NCBI RefSeq assembly: GCF_020085105.1
Contig: NC_058056.1
Location: forward strand, 14,597,929-14,661,928
Direction of reading: 5' to 3'
Length of the DNA: 64,000 nt
Source: Siniperca chuatsi
Lineage: Eukaryota > Chordata > Actinopteri > Centrarchiformes > Sinipercidae
Under the pieces are notes generated by a model. That model searched no databases, was not told where the DNA came from, and was given only the letters and a program-made list of their open reading frames with translations. The position numbers and the translations under genes are program-made. Of the stretch, positions 39,301 to 60,105 are shown piece after piece (positions within the stretch are counted from its first letter, which is position 1; each line of letters begins with the position of its first letter).

Positions 39301-40567
39301 GATGGTCTGCTTTTTGTAGTTTGTAGCCAATTTGGTATCAGCCTTTTTTATTTCATGATATTTGCATTTGTGTTTCTCCTTTAATGACTCTTAAATCTTA
39401 ATTCAAGTTGATATTCTTCATCAGGCAGCTATACTAAAAATGGAGCAATGATTTTAAATAAGTGGTGCTATGGGAGGATTACAGGGTGCAATACATGTTG
39501 TCCTGAATGACGGGCTTTTCTGTTGTTAGGGTTTATTGTGTCCTGCACATAGCAGAAATTGCTTTTTCAAGATGACAAGGAAACACAACCTGCTGCCCAC
39601 CCTTATCCCCTCAGCCCCAGGGACGAATAACAACAACAATTTAATCTCCTTGGCTCCAGATTATTATCTGTCTTTGTGTTGATATTGTGGCTTTTTTAGT
39701 TGATCACTTCATGATCCTCCTTTTTGCCCTCCTTCTAAGTAAATTAACATTTTTCAGAGAGACAGACACTTGATCACTTTCATTATATTGAAATAATAAA
39801 ATACTTGTAGAATTTGCTCTTTTTGTATTAAGAACATGATAACAAGGATTTAGAATGTAATATTAATATTTCTAATCCTATGTCAGTTTTTTGGGTTTGA
39901 CTAAGCGCATTAGATTCAGGATTTAAAGATACTGGCAAGAAAGAGGTTGAACAATTGTTTAGGATAAGGAGGATAAACAACCCATTGAGATGTGTCATTT
40001 AATGTAATTAGAATTGCAAAGAGGGATGGTCTTTTCATTGTTCAGTGGAAAGCAAGTTGGAGTGGTAAAATCCTTTGTTATTTATTGAGGAGAGGTATCT
40101 GCTTTTTTCAGTTGACTCTGTATTAATTAAGTTTTGTCAACTTTTCATTTAACTTTCATATAACTTTTCAACTTTTCTAATCAAGCTGGTCGATACAGTT
40201 GAATGTGATTCCCACTCACACAAAAACTGACAATCACAGTCTAATGTCTCCTGATTTATAAAGGGCTGACAGCACTGCTTTATATTATTGACAGTTGTAC
40301 AGTCATCAATCATCACTTATGTTTAAAGTTATTCCCACTTTGACTTGATGAAAAATAAATCCTTAATCTCTTTGTTTCTTTATGTGTTTTATGGTTATAA
40401 ACCCAACAAGTTTTTCATAGTTTTCTGTAGTAGTATTATATAATAGTATTTCTGTAACAGCAGTGTTCAATTGATGAATATTCCCCATTAAATATTGTGC
40501 CTTCAAATATTGTGACGGGAGGTCACTCCAAAACACCTCCTGCTTCATGTTGGTTACAACAAGCAAA

Positions 40568-40638
<71 letters not shown>

Positions 40639-40800
40639 TAGATAGGCCTATATATTTTTTCTTGTGAGGGTTCCACCTAACACCCCCCATGTCTGACAAG
40701 ATTTCGCCCTTGTGTCTTTATCCAGAAGACACAACAAACATGGATTTGTGTTGTTCCCTTTTGTACTAATAAACGTGTGTGTGCGCGTGTAGTTGTTGAG
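36350..40800. other. Gene-free interval between lrrc9 and pcnx4
   Basis: 4.4 kb without a supported exon. It contains a CA microsatellite (about 38350-38365), a GATA array (40568-40645) and A/T-rich sequence. A block at about 37670-37790 is balanced in composition with ttaatt and ctaatgac words, and resembles conserved non-coding DNA. I see nothing else there. Confidence 0.6.
40568..40645 (+). repeat. GATA tetranucleotide microsatellite
   Basis: About 18 tandem GATA units, near perfect, ending in a degenerate gatatagata. Confidence 0.95.
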
Positions 40801-40820
40801 GGGGCGTGGTTGAGTGGTGT

Positions 40821-40889
40821 AGGGGGCGGGGGTTATACTATTCAAGCCAATCATAGGACGCGCTTTCTTCTTGTCTCCATTCCTATTGG
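40821..40889 (+). promoter_or_regulatory. pcnx4: pcnx4 promoter elements (GC box and CCAAT boxes)
   Basis: A GC box (agggggcgggg, about 40821-40831), a CCAAT at 40847-40851 and an inverted CCAAT (ATTGG) at 40885-40889 lie in order, just before the predicted untranslated first exon. No TATA is present. This arrangement is typical of a widely expressed gene. Confidence 0.65.
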
Positions 40890-40899
40890 TTGCAATCTG

Positions 40900-41051
40900 T
40901 CTATGTAGCATGCCGATGTTGCTTGTCTTTCAAGCGGTTAGCTCGCAGCTAATGTTAATGCTGGCGATTTCCGCATGGTTCTCCATAATACTACCTATAT
41001 TGTGAACTATTACACAAAGCTTATCTGCAGTTGGTTATTCTGCTGTTAACG
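40900..41051 (+). other. pcnx4: Predicted untranslated first exon of pcnx4
   Basis: A strong donor (G then gtaagt at 41052) follows the promoter motifs, and the first coding exon has an acceptor at 42000, so a non-coding first exon fits. The 5' edge is estimated. Confidence 0.5.
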
Positions 41052-42000
41052 GTAAGTTCGTCTCACACCAGTGTTATTTACGTGTTAGTAATAGCAAGCT
41101 AACGGATACTCAAGCCGAAAAGACTTGCTGGCATCGCTAGCTAACAATAATATAGCTAGCTAAGGTAAAGACACAAGAACAGTCTCAGAGAGGTCCAGAA
41201 AACAATTTACTTTTCGCTAATTACCTGGTTGGATTATATGAAGTGTGACTTCAAATGTCCGGTTACTAACTTGAACAGGTTAGCCCACGTTAGCGCATTC
41301 ACAAGCTACAGCTTCTGTGGTGTGTTTTCATGGCAACTCAGCAGCTGTAGCTCATGTCTTGTATCTCATTTTGTGCTATACATTATAAACCGAAGGATAT
41401 TCGTGATTCGTTTATTTAAACATCCCCTTTTAATTGAGACTTACTGTATAAGGTGCGAACTACAATTTCAACATATCAGCGTTTCAGAGAGTTTCGGGGA
41501 TGCTCTGACAACGTTATGTATTCAGATTGATTAGGAGTTAGGCTTTTCAGACATGCCTGTCCTGTAGTAACGTTAGTTACATGGCTTTAAAAAATTATAA
41601 TTTAGTTTATTTAGGAGTAAAATTAGATTAACAATAAATTATATATAAGTATCATATTATTAATTAGCGCTCATTCAATTGAACCCCTTCTTGCAGTGGG
41701 CCGAGTATTCTGTTCATAGTTTGACAGCTGTAAGAAGTGAAGTTCTCCTGAGTTGGGAGAAGTTCTCAGAAATTCCAAAATCATCCAAATACAGGCAGCA
41801 AAAATAACTGACAGTATATTGCAGTGTAAAACTTGTATTATTTACAGCGGATTTAACTCCAGATTGTGTAATATTTGTACATGAGAGGCACAGACTGGGG
41901 TTACTGTTGTATGACAATGACATATTGTATTAGTGCATCTCTAGTTTGTTTGGTAATAATTATTCCTCCATTGCCTAACTGAAGGTGTGCTTCATTGCAG
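41052..42000 (+). other. pcnx4 intron 1
   Basis: 949 bp, non-coding, with several GCTAGCTAA/AACGTTAG words (41094, 41136-41162, 41283, 41569). Nothing else was recognised. Confidence 0.5.
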
Positions 42001-42059
42001 ACAGCTTCATTGTGTATGGGACGATGAATGGACACCCTCCTTCAGCTGTGTGGAGATGA

Positions 42060-50802
<8,743 letters not shown>

Positions 50803-51589
50803 CCTATGGCTTCTTCTGCCCTTTCTGCTGAACAATCTCTGGAGAGGGAAGAGGATGCTTTTCAGTCGGTACTACCACAGCAAAATGTCCAGTTCCAAAG
50901 TTAATGGTTATTAGGAAATTCTTCAAAACTTCAATCAATTTTGGAGTTTAACTTTTGAAACCGTTGACTCTTCTGGGTTCAGAAGAGTAATAGTCTGTAT
51001 GGGAACCTACTTTGTTTTTCACATAAATTCTTTTTGGTGCTTCATTTCCTGCACCACAGAGGAAGAAGCAGTGGCATCACCACTGTACTCTTGTACAAGT
51101 TACAAAATCTTGTTAACAGATTTTAACTGACAATGTGGACTACCACCTAGAACAGCACATTACAGAAAAATTCCCATTGAATATTTGTATCTTGTATCTT
51201 AAGACTCAGAGTCCCTGATAGGTTTCCACCGAAGCACACAAATTTTGTGATTTGTTTCTTAATGTTTGTGCTTAAAACAAAAGTGAATCAATTTGCCCAC
51301 CTCCCCTCTAGAAGACACCTGCTGAATACCTCTGATTTTATTGTACTTTTTAGATTTCACAATTTTCAGGTGATTTCCCCTCCATGTCCATAAAAACAGG
51401 ACAAGAATTTTAATGTTAAGATATCAAGGATGTGCCTTGGCTATGTCTTGCTGTATGTGTAAGGTGTTTAGTGCTATTGTTTTGTTTACAATTCACTTGT
51501 TTACAATTTAGAATGAAGGGTTAAATGAATTTGTCCATAGTCTCTTGTACATATTGTTGATTTTTACATGTGTAACTGTATATACTTAT

Positions 51590-51595
51590 AATAAA
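51590..51595 (+). terminator. pcnx4: pcnx4 poly(A) signal
   Basis: AATAAA about 790 bp after the pcnx4 stop codon. The intervening sequence is A/T-rich untranslated region. It lies only about 40 bp from the opposing signal of dhrs7. Confidence 0.75.
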
Positions 51596-51635
51596 ATAGC
51601 TAGGCACTTAAACAGAAAATTGATCCAAACAAAAT

Positions 51636-51641
51636 TTTATT
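51636..51641 (-). terminator. dhrs7: dhrs7 poly(A) signal
   Basis: TTTATT on the plus strand is AATAAA on the minus strand, about 360 bp after the dhrs7 stop codon. The dhrs7 3' UTR would span about 51615-52000. Confidence 0.7.
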
Positions 51642-52000
51642 AGGCATTCAAAAGGTTAGGGCAAGTGCTTCATTCCTACATGGAATCCATCATCCTTATG
51701 TTATAAATTCATGTAGGCTCTTGACCAGAAGTTCAGATAATCTGAAGATGCTTGTTACAAGACAGTAAAATATAGGATTTACTTAACCTTTGAAAATAAA
51801 ATTAACCCATTTTTGTGAGACCCTGCCATGCCCTGGGAAGAGAGCTCTGAGCTTTCAAAGCTGAGCTTAAAGGGTCTTTAAACGTTTTCCTTCTAGATGA
51901 ACGCAAAGAGACCCCATAATATTGCAGGAAAATCCCACATCACTTTCCAGGTCGAACATTAGGAATGCAATAAACATGTTTCCTCTTGAGGATGTGACTT

Positions 52001-55000
52001 TCAGGAGGTCTTGGGCTTAGTGAAGTATGCAGAGTCTGCATCCTGCGAAAGAAAAAAAGGCTGTTAGCACTGATGTTGAACTACTGTAAATCAAAACATT
52101 TTATCATTTTTATTCAAACATGAAAACTATTTCTACATGTACTGCATCCTGGTGAGATTTGTAAATCTGGAGGAACTGTGTGGTGGTCACAAGCATGACC
52201 CTGACATTGCCTTGACTCCAGTGACTTCATTGTTAATGAATACTGCATAGATTTTGTTAAGTTGTATAGGCTCCAGACAGCAGTTTTTTTAATTTTTGTC
52301 TCAAAAGAATACGTCACAGACCTTACTTAAGCATAAGCATGTGACGCTCCAATGTCTGGCCAGTTAGAACATGACCTTTCTTCGTGGCCCTCAGCTATCA
52401 CTGTCCAGCAGAGGCCAACAGACACACTGGTCAGTCAGTCAGTCAGTCCGCACCGCGGGGAAGTACTCATGCTCACTGTCATACGCTGGCCACTGTCTTC
52501 TTCTTATTAGGCTCAAGCAAGGTCAATAACAGCTGAGGCCCCCCAGCTGTTAAGAGACAGCTCTGCATAGTGTCTGCCACGTTCTGCCTTATTCAAGTAT
52601 TTTCAGTCTTTTGACACGGTGAGAATCGCCCAGTCTCACGGAGCAAGGTTAACCGAACAGAATGCAACAGCAAGACCGAATATACAGAAACAACAAACTG
52701 GTCCCATCACATCTGAGCGCTTTGTGATGGGTAAAATGAGCCTTTTTATCTGAATTTGACCAGGTGTACATACATCTTAAATATGGAAAATAGTTTTACA
52801 ATAGTACAAAGAATGTTTGTTTTTAAGGTCCTATACACGGCACACCCAAACAGGTGTTTCCATTTGTTTTGGCTGATTAAATCTCTACCTAGGACTGTGA
52901 GCATGTGGCTGATTGGCATTCCTCTGACTCCTATATTGTTGCAGCTGTGAAGGTGGGGCAACTTTATGAGTACAGTAAGTGTGGAATTTAGTGAACTCCC
53001 AGCATAGGTCCACCCAACTTTAAAAGAATAGTTTGACATTTTGGGAAATATGCTGATTTACTTTCTTGCCGAGAGTTAGATGAGAAGATACCACTCTCGT
53101 GTCAGTACAATTAATATGTAGCTGCAGCCAGTTAGCTTAGCACAAAGACTGGAAATGCGGAAAACAGCCAACCTGGTTCTGTCCAAAGGTAAAATGTAAA
53201 ACCGAAGTGTTAAATTGTTTTACATGGGGGTTATGTGTTGGACATTTTTTTTGGCCAGGACCAGTAACTTCCTACAAAAAATTGTCCTACATATCATCAT
53301 CATGACAAATGTGCTTACTAGTGCTCATGAAGCTTTTGGTGAGAGAGCAGAAAACAGTAAAAATGGGTGACACCAGGTAGACAATAAATCTAGCCTCTTC
53401 TTAGGTTAAATATGCACCATATTAACTTTGTACACATAGATTCCCTAAAAGGAGATGATACACCTACCAGACCAGCTTTGAAATTCTGCACCCTTTTTCT
53501 GCCCAACATGTTTGTGATGAACCAGGCAAATGTGGGAGCGTACTGCCAGGCGTAGTAAAACAGGAGGAAGGGCTGTTGTGCGATCCACATTTCCTTGACA
53601 CCATTGGCAATTCCCACCAGCATTAAACGTACACAGCGACTTGTTGGCATCTTGTATTCCTGGTTACCAGCTGTGGCCACAGGCTTAGATAACGGAAGGA
53701 AAACGGGTTACTGAAAACAAACTACAGAATAGCTACTGTCATATCACATCCCATATACAGGTAAAATACAGATGTTTATGTTCAAAATCAACAGCTCTAT
53801 AACAAATACAATGCATTACCTTGTTCAGTTCCTCTGTGAAGGCATTGTGGACAATCTGTGATTGCACAGGCCCTGGACACACTGTGCTGATGAGTATGTT
53901 TGGAAAGTCAGTCAGCTCAGTCCGGAGGGAATTAAAGAAACCCTGTAGACAATACAGCAACAATGAGCAACAGGAGGTACACGAGCCCAGACAGCTAATC
54001 ACCTGTAAAGGTATTTATTTCACATATAAAACTATTAAAAAGTTGAGGAGAGATCCAGATAAACCAAACCTGCTCCTCTGTGATAAAAATATTAAGTCAT
54101 CAACAACTTATTGGCAAACACTGACTGAGGATGTTGGACAAAATAAATCAGAGAAAACAAAAAAGTTATGCAACTATTGTAGCTCTGGTCCAAACAGATG
54201 CTATCTGTATTCCCTTCACCTGAAGAGCATGTTTGCTGGCAGAGTATCCTGTTGCCAGGGGCGCCCCAGCGAGGCCAACAATGCTGCTGACAGTCACAAT
54301 GCTTCCAGTGCCTTGCTTCGTCATGTGAGGCAGCACCTGCTTGGTGATGGAGACCGTACCCAGGAAGTTGAGCTCCATCAAGGCCTGATACACATCAACA
54401 CTGGTCTCCATGCACAGAGAGCGCTGGCTTCGGCCGCCATTGTTGATTAGGATATCAATCTGAAAAGCCATGGAAAAGGAAAACAGCATGATTTGAATTA
54501 TAATTTTTTTTAACTTAGAATACTTTGGCTTGGTCATAGTTACATCTGTACATAGTATAATGAAAAGAGAACAACAAAGTGAAAATTTTATGGATTGAAC
54601 AAAAGTCAAAGAGGGTGTCTATTATGTAACTGAAAACCAGTAACTTAAATATTGTGACTGAGTTGTTAATCAAATAGAAATGTTCTTGTTACAATGAAAC
54701 TAGTGATTTTATTATTTTTATTATAACAGAGCAATTTCGCTGGCCTTACATGTCCAAAGTACTGGATCACGGCTTTTGTTTTTTCCTCATGCGATGTCCT
54801 CTCCAACAAATCAAGTGGAAGAACAAGAATATCTTCATCCTGGAGGTCGGAGCACTCTGAGAAATAAATGACAAAAGAATCCACATGGTCACAACTGAGT
54901 AAGACTTAACGAAAATGAAACAAACTCAGGCTAAGTATTGAAACACTCATGCAATTTACTGTTGGATTGAGAATGAAGGCTGACTACGTGAGAAAAAGTG

Positions 55001-56168
55001 AAAGTATTAACAATGGTATTACTGTGCTGTACTGCAGTGTTGCACCTGAAGAGTTCAAGAGTTTAAGTTAAAGTATTGGTGAATTTTAAGCAGGCTTTCT
55101 TTTAGCCAGGCCAGGCCATACAATAACTTGCAAAAAAAGAATAATTTAAAAAAAAATCTAATTCTCTCACCTAAACATTGACGTTTCACCCTATTTAGCT
55201 CATCCTCACGTCGAGCAGACAGGATGAGACGTGACCCACACCTTGCTAGCTGGTAGGCCAGCTCCTCCCCAATCCCACTGGAGGCTCCAGTGACCCATGC
55301 CACCAGCCCTTTCAGCTTTTTCTCTGGTTAACAAAAAACACAACTGTTAACATTTCATGTCATTTGCTGGGTCTTTTAGGTATCGTTTCAAAATCTGAAA
55401 AGGACTTTCAATCGCCCAAATGAGAATATAATGAATTTGGAGTTATAATGGAGGATTAAGAAAAAGGGAAATGATGCACAATAGTCTGACTATTATGGCT
55501 AAACAATGTAGCCACAGATTAGATTTATTAATAACAGACCACTGTTCTTAGTCTTCATGAATGAGTTAACACATTTTAAGAAAGCACTTAATTGTATAAA
55601 AACCAAACAAGCCTTTAAAACATACATATTGATTTCTATTCTTTCTTTTTTGTTTTTCCTTATTTTTATTGATTTGTGCTCAGTCTGATTTGTACTGTTT
55701 GTAGGCCTATTTTGTTGCTTATTAAAAAAAAAACCTGTAACAAAATGTTCGTAATATGAAAACGTGTGCAAATCATTCCCAGATATGATTCCGCTACACT
55801 GGAAGATTTTAGGAAAACTTTCACTACATATAAAAAGTGGAGTTTATCCTTTCAAGAGAACCATCACAGTCATGGATCAAACGTGAAACGTTAGCTAATT
55901 GTCGTTTCCACTGTCCAACATTACCTCAAAGAGGGCTCATTAGAGACTACAACCATCTTTGATCAAACGGATACCTTATCTTGTCTGTTATTAAGAAACG
56001 GGACTCAGTCAGAAACATGACAGGTTTAATGAACTCACCTGGCCTGTGTCCCAACAGACTCGCCCACAGCAGAGTGAAGTCCGCATCCGCAAAAATGAAA
56101 CACAGGAAGTGAATAAGTAAATAAAGTGGTATAAAACACCACAGTGCAGCTACAATGCAACAGTCCAT
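52001..56168 (-). CDS. dhrs7: Dehydrogenase/reductase SDR family member 7, 7 exons, 336 aa
   Basis: An ER-membrane short-chain dehydrogenase; mammalian DHRS7 reduces steroids, retinals and other carbonyls with NADPH. Exons high to low: 56168-56039, 55323-55171, 54856-54750, 54459-54220, 53942-53820, 53683-53468, 52042-52001. They sum to 1011 bp (human 339 aa). An N-terminal hydrophobic anchor (residues 4-27) is followed by the Rossmann motif TGASSGIG (55-62), NNGG (136-139) and the catalytic triad Ser189, Tyr202, Lys206 (YSASK). PGPVQS follows the active site. The last exon, DADSAYF, matches the human tail. All key residues are present, so the enzyme should be active. The gene is convergent with pcnx4. 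Confidence 0.94.
52043..53467 (-). other. dhrs7 intron 6 with fish interspersed repeat
   Basis: 1.4 kb, non-coding. It has a GTCA run (52430-52448) and a repeat at about 53024-53205 containing agtttgacattttgggaaat, gccgagagttagatgagaag and gcttagcacaaagactgg. These words are from a repeat very common in perciform-type fish genomes. Confidence 0.65.
53024..53205. repeat. Common teleost interspersed repeat
   Basis: Recognised from its conserved words (gtttgacattttgggaaata, gccgagagttagatgagaag, tgtccaaaggtaa). The family name was not assigned. Plus orientation as written. Confidence 0.65.
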
Positions 56169-56300
56169 TGCTGAAAACGAGTGAATAGACTTATGACTTA
56201 AGTGAAGTAGCTACTACTGTGTAATCAGGCCTCAACCAAAACAAAACTGCAGGTAACGAATATAGACGTCACTTCCGCTCGGATATTTTCAAAATTAATG
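56169..56300 (-). promoter_or_regulatory. dhrs7: dhrs7 promoter with CRE/ETS composite
   Basis: GACGTCACTTCCG at 56265-56277 (minus: CGGAAGTGACGTC) joins an ETS site to a CRE, about 100 bp upstream of the dhrs7 start codon. ETS-CRE composites are frequent in TATA-less promoters of widely expressed genes. No TATA was seen. Confidence 0.6.
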
Positions 56301-58320
56301 CTCGGCGCTTGTCAATTTTGGAAGAAGCCCCAGCCGAAGATAAAGATACATTAAAATTAATGGTATGAATGACGTTCAATATTGTTTTAAACTTTAAAAA
56401 AAAACTTTAATCAACAAATGACGATTAACAGGGTCATCCAGTGGATTTTCGTCTACTTTCTGACGTAAAATACATTTGAACACCTTCAGCCTCAGGTTTG
56501 CTGTGTGGTCATTTGATTGTGCCCTCTTGAGGTTTCGGGAAACCGTCCTTTTTTTCTCTGTGGTGGATGTCAGCTTTTTGCAATAATTAAGTTCAACCAC
56601 GACCGTGTTACACAGCAATTTGTTGGTTCTCTAAAAGAGATCGTTATTTCAAAACAAAATTCTCTTTCAGAACAGAGATGGAGAACCAAATTAAGCCAAG
56701 CTCACCCTCACTATGTTAAAATGTGCAGCTGTGCAATATACAAAGCGTCATATAACCAAGAGAGAGATGGAAAAATTTGTCCAAGGCCTCTAATATTGCA
56801 ATAATGCACAGGTCACAAGAGAATGAACAGGAGGCGCTAAAAATGGTGACTGTGACACTGGGCTCTATTAAGAGAGGTTCAGATGGTTCTACAGCAGAAT
56901 CATGAACATTTTATTATTACATAAGGCATATTTGGACAATATGAAACATTTAGTCTGTAAAGTACTGGTTGTGTCATATTCATCACCAGTTGACAAAAGT
57001 GTTTCTTCATCAAGGGTATAGACTCATGTATTGTGCATTTCATGTTGAAAAAGGCACTGCATCTATATACAATTTAAATTTTCTCTGATTATTGGTGTAG
57101 GCCATACAGCTACCTTATGCAGCATAGGCTTGGAGAATCCTTTTCTAATTCTGAACACCACAGAACAATAACATGGTTATTAATGACATTGCTTGTTAAC
57201 ATCTACCACTGAGGATGCTGAGGTCATGTCCTCTGTATTTTTTGGGGGGAATTTGAGGGTTTAGCAACCAAGAAGAGTTTACATTCTAAAATTGAAAACT
57301 TACACATGGTGGTTAATTTACAGACTGATTCCAGTATTTAGACTTGATATATTTAACCCCAACAAAAAATAAATATTGAAGAACTAGGGCAGGGTATCAA
57401 TATTGGTGCCTAGGCAATACCTTATTTTAGGGAATATAAACATGTTTTGACCATTTTTTTCCCCAGTTTACAAAATATATTACACTGCTCAATACATCAG
57501 TGTTAAACAGAAAACTTTGCCTACATAAAATATATACTGTAAAGTTAGAAAGGTTCTCATTTAATCAAAGAAGTAAACAAGGCTAAGAATATTGGACTAA
57601 TGACCTCAGAATTCCTAAAAATCCTTGCCATGGCCCTGCTTGTTATGATTTTAACAACAAACAAATGAATGAGAAAGGAAAACTGTACTGGCAGCTGGAA
57701 TACAATACCTGTATTCATATGATCCTTTCATATTTCTCTAGGCCTATATATCCTTGGCCTTGTCTAGCGCATTCTTCACTGAATACTTTGGACTGCCCTG
57801 CATATCTGCACTTTTTTTTTATCTATCTATTTATAATTTCTATCTTGAATTTTTATCCTTTATCATTTTTTACATTTCTTATTTTTCGCACTATTCTTTT
57901 AGCATAAACTTAGAAGCACGCCACATTGCATTACACATATTACTTTTTTGTGACAAATATACCTTTGAATTCTTGAATCCAATCCAATTGCAAACCCCAT
58001 CAAAACATCCTTTATATGAGAAGAGGATAGTGCACTCAAGATGCAAGATAGATTTTTACTCCAAATACAGATCTGTGACAAGATGTGCAGGCTTTATATC
58101 AGATTTGGGAGCCCATGTTGTGTATACTCTTTGTGTTGCAGCCTGAGCAGCCACAACTCTTCAGGGATGATGTCATGTTTTCGAGTACGCAACCTGCAAC
58201 ATCCGGGTCCTGTCTCTGTGGCTCTCTGCCATGGATGTATTAAGGAGACCTGGATACCGCGTTCAAAGCATGGATATATTATTAGAACAGTTCAAAGATG
58301 GTGTCCCATTCATTCCAATG
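56301..58320. other. Intergenic region between dhrs7 and ppm1a
   Basis: 2.0 kb, A/T-rich, without a supported exon. It contains the second copy of the dispersed repeat (57200-57375), followed by a MITE-like start (gcagggtatcaatattggtgcc, about 57388). Confidence 0.6.
57200..57375. repeat. Dispersed repeat, copy 2
   Basis: Same orientation as the copy at 34131-34310, sharing ctaccactgaggatg, gaggtcatgtc, aaaacttaca, atggtgg and agtattt words, with an insertion in this copy. Confidence 0.6.
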
Positions 58321-58329
58321 AAATTTGCT

Positions 58330-58700
58330 CACTGAGCGCGTACGTCGAAAAATGTCTCCGCCATGTTTTCCGCGGGCTTCCTCACGCTTCCGCGTTTTGT
58401 GGCCATTAGAGCATGCGCACTGTAGTCAATTTCCAGTCGATCCGGTTCAGAGCATGCTCTTCCGTGACTGTTGTTGTTGACCCATTAGCACACACTAATG
58501 GGATTGAATCTTTTAATCACATGGCTCTTCTAGACTTTCAAAATGTTATTATACTGAATGGGTCAGATTCTGATAATAAAAGTGTCACAGTTTTACAGCC
58601 GTCCCTTTTCCAATGATTGTGTATGGGGAAATGTTTTTGGGCCACTGTGCGTCACGTGATGATCCCGGAAGTTGTAATTACCCAGTGCAGCCACTACGCC
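58330..58700 (+). promoter_or_regulatory. CpG-rich region with NRF1, E-box and ETS motifs upstream of ppm1a
   Basis: An NRF1-like GCATGCGCAC (58411-58420), a CACGTG E-box (58653-58658) and an ETS site CCGGAAGT (58665-58672) cluster 300-650 bp before the predicted ppm1a first exon. It may be a distal promoter part, or a CpG-rich repeat that carries such motifs. Confidence 0.4.
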
Positions 58701-58959
58701 AAAATCGCTTCACAGCCCAGCGCCGTTCCTGGGGGCTTGCTCTGTGCTCCTCTAAAGCTAACGTTAGCTAGCAAGCTGTCAAGTGGAGAGGCTGGGACAG
58801 ACGTTTTAGCTTCCCCTTGGCTTGGCCACACAAAGCTCCGGCCCGAAAATTCCCAAGAAAATCTGTTAGAATATACTTTAGATCGCCAGCTGAGATAATG
58901 TAATGCATCACGGGCGTACGCAAAGAGGGACCTCCGCACTTACACAATATATAGCACTG

Positions 58960-59123
58960 AGTCTTGAGTGACGATTGCTCATTGCTAGCTAACTGGCTAG
59001 CTAGCCTAGCTAAACCGCTGCAAACCCCGCTAGTCGGTGTACCTCTCTGGTGTGAACTGCGACCAGCCAGTCCTTGTCACTGTCGCAGCTTCCGTTGCTG
59101 TCAACTGATATTTTGGATATTTG
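58960..59123 (+). other. ppm1a: Predicted untranslated first exon of ppm1a
   Basis: A strong donor (TTG then gtaagt at 59124) ends a CpG-rich stretch with GCTAGC words. The coding exon starts at an acceptor 965 bp later. The upstream edge is estimated. The intron (59124-60088) contains AACGTTAGC words and no exon. Confidence 0.5.
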
Positions 59124-60105
59124 GTAAGTCATAAAATCTCTTAAACCAGCAACTGTTGAGGAACGTTGGGCAGTTAGCTATCCTAGCTATGTTAGCATTT
59201 AGCGATAATACCTCAACGAGGCCGAGGGCTCTCCCTGCCTCAACATAACGTTAGCAAACCATGGTAGAAGGAGGCCTGTCAGAGTAAGCTGTGAGGGACA
59301 AGGGTCAAGGCCCGCAACAAGGCAAGGCTGTTTGTTTATTTGGGTTGTGGTCTGGACTTGCTACAGCGCTAACTTTTTTCCCGTTAATACAACAGCAAAA
59401 GCTAACCGTACTGGGCAGGTTCATGATATAAATTAGCTAACCCTAAGGTTAGCATTAATGTTTGATTCGTCAGGACTACAGATTTTTTTGTGGTAACTGG
59501 TAGGTCGGTTAGCTAACGTTAGCTCTGCAGGCATGTAACGATAGCTTTAAATAATATTACCTCGACTAGCAGTTAGCTAGTATAATGAAGTGTTCTGCAT
59601 AGCGAAGGTCAGATATATGGTGCTCAGCGGTGTATTCATAATACGATTAACGTTAAATAACTTAATTCAAATCATTACAGTTACTGTTAAACTTGATCAG
59701 CCAGTGGTTTAAGGGCGTTTCAATCTGATCCACAGAATCAGTGTTCCTAATATGTAGCCAAAATGTGTACACAAGTCCACTATTTTTAGATTAGAGCAGG
59801 AGGTCTGAACTTCAAGATGCTAATCTTTTTCCACAAATGGATGGAATACAGGCTATCTGTTTTAACCCAATTAATATAGAACATTGCGTCTATCTGTTTA
59901 GCATTAGACATACAGTATGATATATTTTTAGGAAAATTATTCAGGTATTTTCTAATATACCTTTGCATAATAACTTGACTAGAAACTGAATACTGCCCCA
60001 AAGTGTTTAAATTATTGCCTACTTTGGAAAACACTACATTTCTGCTGTATCTTTTAAATAGATTTGTTTCTTTTAATTTATGTTACAGGTCTTAAAGAGG
60101 ACACA

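Noticed and set aside
40568..40645. GATA array as a CRISPR-like or protein-coding repeat
   Set aside because: It is a simple tetranucleotide microsatellite without spacers, in a vertebrate genome.
53821..54450. 209-codon plus-strand open frame across dhrs7 exons 4-5
   Set aside because: It is the antisense of conserved dehydrogenase exons and crosses their intron.
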